Shown piece after piece: positions 9,528-18,382 of a stretch of 25,933 nucleotides of DNA; positions within the stretch are counted from its first letter, which is position 1; every line of letters begins with the position of its first letter. A program made the position numbers and the translations under genes. The notes under the pieces were generated by a model, which was not told the DNA's origin, made no database searches, and saw nothing but the letters and a program-made list of their open reading frames with translations. This stretch comes from Chromera velia (Eukaryota > Sar > Chromeraceae): positions 1-25,933 of the forward strand of contig JAHBMJ010001860.1 of the NCBI GenBank assembly GCA_018398765.1, read 5' to 3'.

Positions 9528-10629
9528 AGAGCACATTGCACATCTTTGGAGTAACATGAAAATGAAGTGCATGGCTGACAAAATGGCTATCTTACTATAC
9601 TCTAGACTATACTACACTTACGTCTGGATCTGACTGCGTGGGCACCACCTGTGCAGAAATTTGTATTATCGGTCCAAATAATGTCCAAATCTTACTGTAC
9701 TATAAGACCCCGGCCGGCAATTTTGATTCGTGCGCACACAGTTGCCATTCAGGCCCAACTAATTAAGCGATACATAAAAATTTCTCTATAAGACGGCTTG
9801 TGCATGTATACTCTGATCGTACGCCGTTTTCCTTCAAAACTTAACTTAACTTGAGTCGTATGATTCAATCTGCTTACTGCACGACAATTGTTGTCAGAAT
9901 GAGCGCTTGCATGGTGCGTTCTCCGACTCTCTGAGTTCATAGTTATGTTGCAAAAAGAGGAACGTGAAAAAGCGTCGATCCCAGCCTGTTTATGACTTGC
10001 CCCCGATCAAAGGATAAAAGCTTTTGTTTGTGCCCCCCTTTCGACGCCGGACAGCACCCACCACGATACGTCGGCGCGCAGTGCGCGCCCATGCGTGCCC
10101 ACTCTCGGAATATACGGCCGAAATTTTTTTTAGACAAAAATATAATGCAAGAGTGCATCTCAGAGGGCAGTTCACGGTCTGACGCTGCGAAGGGCCCTAT
10201 ATACCACGCGCGGTCGCATGCATAAACAATCAAGGTGCGTTTAATTTGTGCCGGCCGGCCGGCCCCACGCGGACGTTTAAATGAACCGCGACACGGCTGG
10301 TCGAGGCACTAACCTACTAGGTATTAGGTGTGTTACGCAACTTTGGCAAAAGTTCTGCACACACGGGATTATAACATACATACAGTTAGATACATATTTG
10401 GACAAGTCCAATGACTTGAATCTGTCCTTCGTGGCTCTCTTCAGAACTCGACAAGCGTGTCAGAGTCCGTCAACAAGTACGTAAGAAGCGCCCAGCAGCG
10501 CCACAGTCTTAATTCACAGAGTTGACTCCGGTACTGCCCAGGAATCCGGGCCGGTATCAATCGTCGGGAAAAAAATACCGATTAATATATATACCCGGCA
10601 TATACCACGTACTTGGAGAGTCGACCACA
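9528..10629. other. Intergenic, no gene supported
   Basis: This contains a GCGCGCAGTGCGCGC palindrome near 10075-10089, a (CCGG) run at 10251-10264 and a TGCAT-type motif near 10206-10212. The minus-strand frame at 9943-10233 has no recognisable family. The last 60 bp include an AT-rich TATATATA stretch (about 10583-10592) that could serve the gene at 10630. Confidence 0.45.
10580..10604 (+). promoter_or_regulatory. TATA-like AT run upstream of the FRAG1/DRAM gene
   Basis: ATTAATATATATACC and CATATACC lie 25-50 bp before the ATG. This is a possible core promoter by position and composition only. Confidence 0.25.
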
Positions 10630-11370
10630 ATGGCAGATTTTCCTCCATGGGCAAAAAGGCCCATTGTAAGAAGCGCAATTCTGTTGAGCGGCCTCTCTTT
10701 GTTCGTAATTTTCCTCGGTATTGCTGTCTCGGTGACAGACAGGAAAGGATACAATTCGATTCTGGACATGGACATTTCGGGGTACGGCTTTTATGGAGAA
10801 ACGGGCTTTGTGCCTTTTCTTTTGGCCTTCATGACAGGACTTCCTGCCATGTGTCTGAGCGTCTGGCTGAGACTTATCCAGCTCAAGGCAAGTGGAGCGG
10901 CCTTCTGTCCTTGTGACGCAGTCGTGATGCTGAGCATGGCCGCCAGCTGCGGGTTCTTGATCACGATGGCGGTGACAAATAACAACCCGGACCAGTCCAT
11001 CCATTTTCCTTGCGCACTTGCTGGCATGGGTACTCTAGCAGTGTTTGAATTTTCCCACGCGATCTACGCTGTCGGGGCTCTGATTGTGGCGGTGAAGAGA
11101 CAGGGGTTCGTGGTTCTCAATATGATCCGAGCCGCATGCGCAGTTCTGTATGTGGTACTGCCGTGTCTGGTGCCGATCTTTGTGTACAAGTGGCTTGACG
11201 AGCCGCGAATCTGGACACCTGACACACCAAGCACCTCCCCATACGAATGGACTGCGGTGATCTTTCTCTTCATGTACTTTCTCCCCCTCTCTTTAGAACT
11301 GGGGCTGAACATCCACACGCCTGTTACAGACGGCGACAGCCGTGAGCCAGTATTGCAATCTGCTGTGTGA
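10630..11370 (+). CDS. FRAG1/DRAM/Sfk1-family six-TM membrane protein
   Basis: The 246-residue protein matches the FRAG1/DRAM/Sfk1 (PGAP2-like) family, whose members act in lysosome/autophagy signalling or GPI-lipid handling. Which role applies here cannot be told. Six membrane segments fall at about residues 15-35, 60-82, 97-117, 127-155, 167-187 and 205-227. Family-like features are E-T-G-F-x-P before TM2, S-I-H-F before TM4 with an aromatic F-x-x-x-x-x-I-Y inside it, and Y-E-W-T opening TM6 with a closing L-E-L. The start is the only in-frame ATG; it has A at -3 and G at +4, and the open frame without it continues upstream to 10522. Length fits the family. No intron is needed, which is unusual beside the other spliced genes here. 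The ends look complete and the frame is undamaged. Confidence 0.8.
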   Translation: MADFPPWAKRPIVRSAILLSGLSLFVIFLGIAVSVTDRKGYNSILDMDISGYGFYGETGFVPFLLAFMTGLPAMCLSVWLRLIQLKASGAAFCPCDAVVMLSMAASCGFLITMAVTNNNPDQSIHFPCALAGMGTLAVFEFSHAIYAVGALIVAVKRQGFVVLNMIRAACAVLYVVLPCLVPIFVYKWLDEPRIWTPDTPSTSPYEWTAVIFLFMYFLPLSLELGLNIHTPVTDGDSREPVLQSAV

Positions 11371-11541
11371 AACAGAACAAAGCAGCAAAGGCGAAATACT
11401 CAGGGTGATCTCTGTGACAAAGTGCCGAAGACCCCAAGGTACAATCCTTCGTTGATTCAACTTTCTGCCCAGAGTTTTTTCGGCCTGACAGTGTGTCCAT
11501 GTCTTTTTTTGTTGCCCCCATATTAATCAATGTGAGTGGAG

Positions 11542-11608
<67 letters not shown>

Positions 11609-11720
11609 TATGTGTGAATGTGTGTGTGAATGTGTGTGTGTATGCGTGTGTACGTATGCGCGTAAGTGGGTGTCCGTGTGTGTCTGTGTGTGTGCGTGTG
11701 TGTGCGTCATTGTGCTTGTT
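11542..11720 (+). repeat. (CT)n then (TG)n microsatellite
   Basis: About 24 bp of CT pass into about 40 bp of TG, then interrupted TGTGTGAATG units. The long plus frame of Cys-Val repeats and the minus frame of His-Thr repeats are by-products. Confidence 0.92.
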
Positions 11721-12085
11721 CCTGGATTTCTTTGTCTCTGTGCGTCTGTCTGTCGCTGTCTGTCTGAGTCCGCCTTCTTTCTGTCTGTCTGCCTGGTCCG
11801 TCCGTGTCTCTTTTGTTCTGTCCCTCTTGTTTTCCCCCTTCCGTTGTTCGTTTCTGACTTTCTTTGTTCCTTTCCCCTTTTTTTCTTTTCCTTGTTTGTC
11901 TTTTCTTCTTTCCTCTCTTGCTTGCTTGCTTGTTTCCCCCCTTCTTTCCTTCCTTTTTTCTTTTGTTTTCTGTCATTCTTTAGACTAAGTTCGTTCTTCC
12001 TTTCTTCCTTTCTTCTGTGCTGGTTTTCCCTTGTGTTTCTTTCCTGTCTTTTCTTTTCTTTTTTCCCCTCCTGGTTTGTTTATGT

Positions 12086-12125
<40 letters not shown>

Positions 12126-12250
12126 TCGTTCTTTCTTTCCTTGTTTCTTCCTTCCTTCCTTTCTTTTTTATGTGTTTCTTTCCTTCTCTCCTTCCGTCTG
12201 TCCTTCTTTCCTGTTTTGTTTCTTTGTTTGTTTGCTTACTTTCTGGTTGT
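11721..12250 (+). repeat. Long pyrimidine tract including (TTTC)n
   Basis: Almost the whole stretch is C/T with few purines, including a pure CTTT array at 12085-12128 and GTCT arrays near 11745-11800. It begins about 170 bp after the FRAG1/DRAM stop. Such mirror-type polypyrimidine DNA can form triplex structure. The 255-codon open frame is low complexity and is rejected as a gene. Confidence 0.85.
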
Positions 12251-13648
12251 CTACACTTGAAAAGAAGAAATGCTATTGTGTGCAACCATAAACCTTATGT
12301 TTATATTTCACGATATTGTAGTCTGGTTTTATAGAACTGTCTAGAGAAAAACTAAAAAAAAAAGTATAAAAAAACACGTACTACTGTGCTAGTACAATGG
12401 TACAAAAACGTAAAGAGATAAAAAATATATATAGAGGCTAGCATGAAGGATGATAACTTGAAGTTGAAGTATAGGGTACCAGCCTGCCACGTATCCTTGC
12501 TTGCTTCTGGGCCCGCCGGGCTGAGCGTGCAGGCCGTGCCGCGCAGTGCCTAAGCGCCGTGCTGGTCAGGATAGATTGCCGTGTGCACATTCGATTTTGT
12601 ACGATTTGTGCCGCTCGCATTCAGCACCAGCCGTTCAGATCGATTCACATCGTACAGCACTAGCTGATTGAAAGCCGTTTGGTTGTTCGTTCTACTCTGC
12701 CTTGACGGATAGACTATTTCATAAAGTAGTTCCACCATCATGGAGATCTAGCTCTGCATTCTGGATGGCCACTCTTGGTCATCATTCCATTCTCTTGAAG
12801 CTTACAGTAATTTAAAGTAGACTTATTTTTAGACCTGTTTTAAAACCTGATTTTCAAGATTTTGTTTGGTTTGGCTTTGTTACTTCAAAATGAAAAGTTA
12901 AACTTTAAACTTTTCCCGAAGATTGCTAGCAAGATTGGTTATATAGCCTATTAGTAAAAAAAATTGAATCAATTAAATTGTACAATAAATAAACTATGCA
13001 TGTAGAGATATGAATGAATATATGTTATAATTATTTTGAAAATCGAAATCTAGATCGAAATTGAGATTGATTCAGTTTGTTATTATGCTAGTTATTAGGT
13101 CTAGTATTATATGCCGTATTAGCTAGGCTATTAGGCTTTCCGCTAGTACGCTTTTAGACTTTGGTTTAGTCTCTCTATTATATTACCTGAACATTAATTA
13201 ATTAAGGATTTACTGGCCTAACTGCCAGTAATTGATCCACACTGATGTGACATTTATTAAATTATGGCTATTACTCAGCCTATTAGTAGTAGCCTATTAC
13301 CTGTACATTTTTCTAGACATTTTTATACATTTTTAAACTTATAGGGCTTTAACCTTATATATACATTCTTATTAATTTAACTTAAGTGTCTGAAATTTTA
13401 AATACGTATAAAAACTTAGGTTTCTGTCATCATATAACTTTCTGTGTATATACTATATACATCAGCTATTACATCTGAGAGATGTTTCTACCTAAGGCCA
13501 AAAAGTTTTCTTTGAGCTCTTGTCTACAAAAAATCTACTCTATGCTCTACTATAGTACCACCGCAATGACATGGATGGCAGACTACGTCCCATGAATCCG
13601 CATAATTCATGTGCAAGCATGCTACCCCGGAAGAGTTTGCATGACATG
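12251..13648. other. AT-rich intergenic DNA
   Basis: No gene is seen. About 12440-12760 is of normal composition. About 12790-13500 is very AT-rich with repeated GCCTATTA/TATTAGGC words (12947, 13122, 13278, 13292) that suggest an old DNA element. No clear ends or target duplication were found. Confidence 0.5.
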
Positions 13649-13735
13649 GGGTTGTCCTCAAAGCCTTGTTAGTGGCTTAGGGTCTGGCATCGCTGGATCT
13701 AGGATTTAACCCTCAATCATCATCATCATCATCAC
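13649..13735 (+). repeat. Dispersed repeat with (ATC)n tail, copy B
   Basis: Same unit as 9439-9527 but in opposite orientation, with a purer tail of six ATC units (13716-13734). It is interpreted as a retroelement 3' end. Confidence 0.6.
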
Positions 13736-13802
13736 CCTGGTTGAATCTAGAGTTGAATTAAGTATAAATCAAAGTGAGCTGCTGTTGTAAAGAACCGAAC
13801 TG

Positions 13803-13882
13803 CCTCGTGCGTTGCCGCCGAACGCTAGACGCCTATTTCATAGGCCGATGGCGATGGCGTATGATGATGATGATGATGATGC
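13803..13882. repeat. Hairpin and (ATG)n microsatellite
   Basis: GCCTATTTCATAGGC forms a 6-bp stem near 13831-13845. An ATG array follows at 13861-13881. On the minus strand this is again an ATC-type tail after unique sequence, so it could be a third, unrelated retroelement end. Confidence 0.45.
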
Positions 13883-14098
13883 AATGATTGATAATACATC
13901 GATAAGTTAGTAATACAATAAAAAGGATGAAACGATTTTGAATCATCAAACAGATGGATGTATATAGGCGCGGATTCCCGCCACGGAAGGTGGGCCTTAT
14001 TCTAACCAAATACACTGTCCACCGAAGAACACCCCTTTTTAGCTGCGCTGCCTGCCCACACCAAAGGGCTCCTGTCTTCTTTCTTGCCCTCTTTTCAT

Positions 14099-15271
14099 TC
14101 ATTCAAAGACAACCTTCATCACCCTCTTTCCCACTTCCTGAAGGACCGGGAGGACTGCAAGAAATTCCCCCCCGGTGTGTCCATAGGAGGACGTCAAGCT
14201 CACCTCGACGCTGGTGGCACTGCCGTCCTCCTGTGCCTCCCTAGGTTGAACCCCCCCCCGCGGTTTGGGAACGGGTGGGTGCTCCCACTCCCACTCCCTG
14301 TGACGCTTCATCCACTTGCGGACTGAACGAACGATCCAGAACACAAAGCCACAGACAAGCAAAACGACAATGAGAAGGATTATCATTGTACGTCTGTCTC
14401 GCGCAGCCTTCAAACGCCGCGCTTCCATCAAATTTCGCTGTGCGGCTTCGACGTAATCTCGTGAGTCGTTCACTTGCGATTCAATCTGATCGATCACGTG
14501 TCCTTGGTCGGTGACGAGTTCCGCAAGTTGTTGGTTTAGTTGAAACAAATCCTGCACGCTCTGCTGCAGTTGCTTGATCTCTTGATATTTATCCTGCATC
14601 TCCCACAACGCCTCCTGCATATTCTCACTCTTAGAGATTCGACTCTCGAGTACTGCAGTGGGACCGGCAGCTACCAAGGTTTCCACCTCTTCATCAGAGG
14701 CATGCGGATACACAATACGCACTGTGCGCTCTACTTTGGAAGTCTGCTGATTCTTGAACTCAATCTGGGCTTCTTGGTACTGGGACACTGCTGTCTGGAA
14801 TTTCTTCACAGTTGTTGCGTACAAAGTGTCCCTGATTTTGACTTCAGATGGGCGGTCTAGTCGGAACTCTTCTTCAAACTTTTGGTTTTCGCATTTGAGG
14901 GCTTCCAAGTTCTGTTTGCATCGAAGGTTATCTTTCCCTGCTCTCTGAATAAGCATAGCGACTTCGGATGAGATCTCCTTCTCTTGCTGAGAAGTGGTGG
15001 CTCTTGCCGCCTTCAACCTCATTGCTTGAATGCTCTCAGTAGTGTCTTTGAGAGAGTCGATGTGTCTCTTGATTTCGGACACCTCTCGAAAGAAAGCCTG
15101 CATGGATTCAGATGCGCTGTCCCTCCCTTCCCACCCTTTGTCTTGATCAAGGAGTCCGACACGATCCAGGAGGTTTTGGAAGGGGGCCAATCGAGACGCA
15201 TCTTTGTCTTCAAAGGCTGAGCTCGGCAGCTTGTAATGGATCTGCTGCAGCTCATCAAGTCGATTGCGCAT
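14099..15271 (-). CDS. Syntaxin-like Qa-SNARE
   Basis: The 390-residue protein has syntaxin architecture and would drive membrane fusion at an endomembrane or the plasma membrane. It begins MRNRLDELQQ, like other syntaxins; the frame is open further up to 15337 but without ATG. The N-terminal helical (Habc) region spans about 55-175 and includes FFREVSEIKRHIDSLKD. A linker follows with R-I-V-Y-P-x-A-S-D-E-E-V-E. The SNARE helix is at about 223-285, with the zero-layer glutamine at Q256 in ELVTDQGHVIDQIE. One transmembrane helix is at about 296-314. Oddly, 76 residues follow the membrane span, whereas syntaxins normally end within a few residues. The tail includes a G9/C9 homopolymer (14251-14259) and may be a frame error or unspliced intron. 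Compartment cannot be assigned. Confidence 0.85.
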   Translation of the reverse strand: MRNRLDELQQIHYKLPSSAFEDKDASRLAPFQNLLDRVGLLDQDKGWEGRDSASESMQAFFREVSEIKRHIDSLKDTTESIQAMRLKAARATTSQQEKEISSEVAMLIQRAGKDNLRCKQNLEALKCENQKFEEEFRLDRPSEVKIRDTLYATTVKKFQTAVSQYQEAQIEFKNQQTSKVERTVRIVYPHASDEEVETLVAAGPTAVLESRISKSENMQEALWEMQDKYQEIKQLQQSVQDLFQLNQQLAELVTDQGHVIDQIESQVNDSRDYVEAAQRNLMEARRLKAARDRRTMIILLIVVLLVCGFVFWIVRSVRKWMKRHREWEWEHPPVPKPRGGVQPREAQEDGSATSVEVSLTSSYGHTGGEFLAVLPVLQEVGKRVMKVVFE

Positions 15272-15457
15272 GCTTGCTCTCTTGTGACACACACGTGTCT
15301 CAACGAGGTCTTGATTGGGACGTTCCGTACAGATCAAGCATGTTCAAGGTTCACTGTCTCTGCACGTTCCGTTGAGGGCTTGCTACTGCCTCTTTTACGC
15401 TGCAGCAGGTCATGTAAGAGGTATCATGCAGAAGAAAAGCATGGATCGATGAAGAAT

Positions 15458-15483
15458 TATATATATATATATATATATATATA
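15458..15483. repeat. (TA)n microsatellite
   Basis: A pure TA array of 26 bp lies upstream of the syntaxin start and just before GATC/TGCA repeats. Confidence 0.95.
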
Positions 15484-15515
15484 AGGCTCGATCGATCGAC
15501 GGCCGGAAAGATCGA

Positions 15516-15549
15516 TGCATGCATGCATGCATGCACGACGGCGCGGCGG
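15516..15549. promoter_or_regulatory. TGCATGCA array with GC block upstream of syntaxin
   Basis: Five tandem TGCA units end in TGCATGCACGACGGCGCGGC, about 245-280 bp before the syntaxin ATG. TGCATGCA is a known AP2-type target in Apicomplexa. Use here is inference. The GC block matches 2001-2021 inverted, so a shared repeat is an equally good explanation. Confidence 0.4.
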
Positions 15550-16274
15550 ATGCCTTTTTTTTCGAAAGGGCCGGGGTCTCAGCGCTCGCAGTCAAGAGCG
15601 CGCGAAGGGCCTCAGACTGGACCTGAAAAAAAAGTCACAACCCCTTAATTCAACTAAAAAGGACAACATATTGCAAACTTCTCTTTTTGTCAGACTCTTT
15701 CTGCATCTTTCTCTCTCTTCTGCTTATGCATTAATTAGATTGAAGCGGGTGTCAACTGTCTCAAATGTGCCTGCAGAATAGGAATAAGAAGAGAACCAAC
15801 AAACAATATAGAAGGTTTTCTCTCATACCTTCTCAAACGGAAATGGCATCACAACGACCCCAATTTTTTGTAGAAAACTATGAAACAGGAGACTGCAGTC
15901 ACAACCTTTTCTTCAATCTTTCTTTTTTTCTCAATCATTTGTTTTTTCTTCTTTCTTCTATATTTTTTTTTATCATTAATTTTCGATGATCGTTTTTGCT
16001 AGCGTTTTTGCAAACAATATATTTTACGATATTTCATTCGAGCGAGACTGATTCTGCGAAAAGGTTGGCACCGCCACTGGGCGGGCACGCCCACCTTTCC
16101 AAACAGCCGCCGCCCTCACTCGCAGGAGCCTGGCGGGGCCACGGCATGCCGTTGAGGTACTGGGGCTACAATCTGTATCTGGAAGCGAATTAATTGAATT
16201 AAACAGCATGCATGCATTAAAAGATACAGATTAAACAAAGACACGAAACAACAATAAGAGTCAAAAGAAGACAA
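15550..16274. other. No gene seen
   Basis: This holds T-rich stretches near 15900-15985, another TGCATGCAT near 16207-16216 and no supported coding sequence. Confidence 0.45.
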
Positions 16275-16358
16275 CAGACCTGGACTGGCAGTTTTTTTAA
16301 GCGTCTTATGTAAATAAGAAGCCAAGGCTATCACCCTAGACTAGCCAACCTCTTCGCT
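16275..16358 (+). repeat. 84-bp dispersed repeat, copy A
   Basis: CAGACCTGGACTGGCAG... to ...CTAGCCAACCTCTTCGCT matches 21644-21727 over 84 bp with four differences, all transitions. The other copy is followed by an ATTG tail, so this is probably a retroelement 3' region. Confidence 0.75.
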
Positions 16359-16412
16359 GGTGCTCCATCAGCAGGCGAAGATCATCTATCGATTAGACCT
16401 TTCAGAGACGGA

Positions 16413-17627
16413 TTGCTCAGACTGAGCATGAGCTGTGGGAAGCAAAAGATATCAAGGTCGCAGGGCAGCAGTGAGTGCAGGTGGACTGCTGAAAGATTTG
16501 GACAGGTCGTGCTTGCGCGTCGACCGGCAGGTGCCGTTGGAAGAGAACTGATAGAGTTCGAGATGTTTGACATCTTCTCCGGTTGTTCTTTCATGCGCTG
16601 CTTCTCCCTTGCGGAGTGGTTCTTCTCTTTTAGTATCCCAGATGTGATCTTTACAGACCCAGCAGATCATGAAGAAATTCTTTGGCACACGGGAGGAGTC
16701 GGAGTCTCACCCGCACTCCAAGTTTCACCCTGGTTGCAGACGGCGAGACCGGGTGTCGAGCGACATGTCCGAGAGCGACAGCATGCATAACAGCAGCAAA
16801 CACAAGCAGAAGGAAGTGAGGTCGAGTCCTACTAAAAGGCAGCCGGCAAGCGCTGAAAGGTGGTTGATTCCCAGAGAGAGGGGAAAGAGTCAACATCGGG
16901 TGAGCTTGTGGAAGAGAAAGGAAGAAAGAGAAAGAGAAAGCGAAAACGAAAGCAAAGGTGAAGGAGGCCGAGGTGCAGTGAGCCTGGAAGTGAGTATAGG
17001 TCAGAACAACTGACATCTGACTGGGAGACGCCCTCGCCAGAAGCCAGTGGAAGGAGTGAGAAGCAAAGAGAGAGGAGAAGGCCGGAAAGCAAGAGATAGA
17101 GATAGTACAAGAAGTACGAGAAGTGCGGGGGACAAAGATCAGAACTTGAAGACAGTCAGTCTGAAATGATGAAGTGGACAAATGAGACAGAGAAAAAAGG
17201 ATGGAGACGGAGACAAAGGAAAAGGGGGCAAAGGAGTAGAAGAACGAGAGTAGAAGTAGTGAGTAGTCACAGCGGGTCAGCTAGCGGGTCAGAAAGCTCC
17301 ATGATAGAAGAGTCTTTCCAGGTGGTAAGCCGAGGGGAGAGCGCAAAGCATCTTTCTATCTTTTCTGCTGAACAGAGACCAGAAAGAACCGAAAGACAAG
17401 AAGTGAGAGAAGATGCTTTGAACGTTCGGGTGCAAGAGATGAAGGGAGAAAGTCTTGGAAGCCAATCGACTAGAAAGTGGAGCTTATCAATCGCAGTATG
17501 TATGATCGAACTCTTAGTACACCTGTGGAAGATAGCAGCTCAACAAGCGGCTCCCTTCTTCACAGTGAGGGATGGGAACGAGGCCTCCAGGTATCGGGTG
17601 AAAAGGGGGGAGCAGCAGCCTCTCTAG
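16413..17627 (+). other. Uncharacterised charged, low-complexity coding-like region
   Basis: Three plus frames follow one another: 16413-16790, 16669-17013 and 17166-17627. The middle one reads MKKFFGTREESESHPHSKF and then Ser/Lys/Arg/Glu-rich sequence, with consensus-like donors GTGAGC (about 16900) and GTGAGTATAG (16990). The last is rich in Arg, Glu and Ser with a hydrophobic patch (SIAVCMIELLVHLW). The purine-rich strand could create such frames by chance, and no domain is recognised. If real, it would be a spliced disordered protein or a gag-like piece. Confidence 0.25.
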
Positions 17628-17766
17628 GCAGTAACAAGGTCGCCTGACGCTCTGGCAGAGTGGGAAAGGACTTTGAGAGAAACATTCTGAAATGAGGAGA
17701 TAAAGGGTGTGGACGTCTCCTCCTGGGAAATCAAATTATAGGGGTGTATCTTCCTATTAGGACACT

Positions 17767-17788
17767 GGGGGGGNGGGGGGGGGGGGGC
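17767..17788. other. G homopolymer with N
   Basis: Twenty-one G are interrupted by one N at 17774. The true length of this homopolymer is unresolved. Confidence 0.9.
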
Positions 17789-17817
17789 ATCTAAGCTTAC
17801 TCCGTTATACCTGTAGA

Positions 17818-17945
17818 TGGCGGGACGGGCATCGGGCGCTTCGCGCCCGATGCGCCGGACACCGCCCCCCCCGGCGTCCGCTGCTACCGGCCCATGCGAG
17901 AAGGGATACCCCCCCCCGGTGTCCATGCGGAGTTGCCCACCGAGG
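17818..17945. repeat. GC-rich hairpin cluster
   Basis: A perfect 11-bp stem with 3-base loop lies at 17829-17853 (GCATCGGGCGC, loop TTC, complement). It is followed by a second inverted pair around a C8 run (CGGAC...GTCCG, about 17856-17880) and a third C-run unit with CGGTGTCC (about 17909-17926). This resembles the end structure of a foldback element. Confidence 0.6.
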
Positions 17946-17963
17946 CTGACGTTCAGCCTTTTA

Positions 17964-17989
17964 ATGCATGCATGCATGCATGCATGCAT
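17964..17989. repeat. (TGCA)n array
   Basis: Six tandem TGCA units lie next to the GC hairpin cluster, and another TGCATGCA is at about 18007-18015. This repeats the arrangement of GC block plus TGCA seen near 2010 and 15530. Confidence 0.85.
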
Positions 17990-18382
17990 TTTTTTTCTTA
18001 GAGGCCCATGCATGCAACGATGCTCTATAACAATACAATAACATGTTTTGTGTGTACAAACCGGGGAAAGTCTCTCAAAATTATGTGGACCATCTTTGGA
18101 ATTCGAACCGTACAACCTATCCTCAACGTTCAAAATTGATTTCACCTCCCATGCACCTGAACGTGCCTGAACGGCAACACCCACCCAACCTTCCTCACTG
18201 AGTCCTCTGCCAATCAGCACCGGCCACTCAACCCGAAAAGTTCAGCGAACACGCTCTGCTCTGCTGAATCGGATGTCAGCTGATCTGAGGTAAACAGAGT
18301 GATTTTTTCTCCACGTGTCGATCAAGAAGGAAGTCAGTTTGTAAGTGTAGATCGGAACAGAAACGGGAGTGAGGCCGGAAAG

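Noticed and set aside
11493-12260. 255-codon plus frame of Cys/Val then Phe/Leu/Ser residues
   Set aside because: It is a direct product of CT, TG and CTTT arrays, and three frames are open at once.
16651-17181. 176-codon minus-strand frame
   Set aside because: It is Ser/Phe/Leu-rich and mirrors the purine-rich plus strand; no domain is visible.
18090-18115. GGTTCGAATTCC on the minus strand as a tRNA
   Set aside because: The stem does not pair and no A box lies at the right distance.
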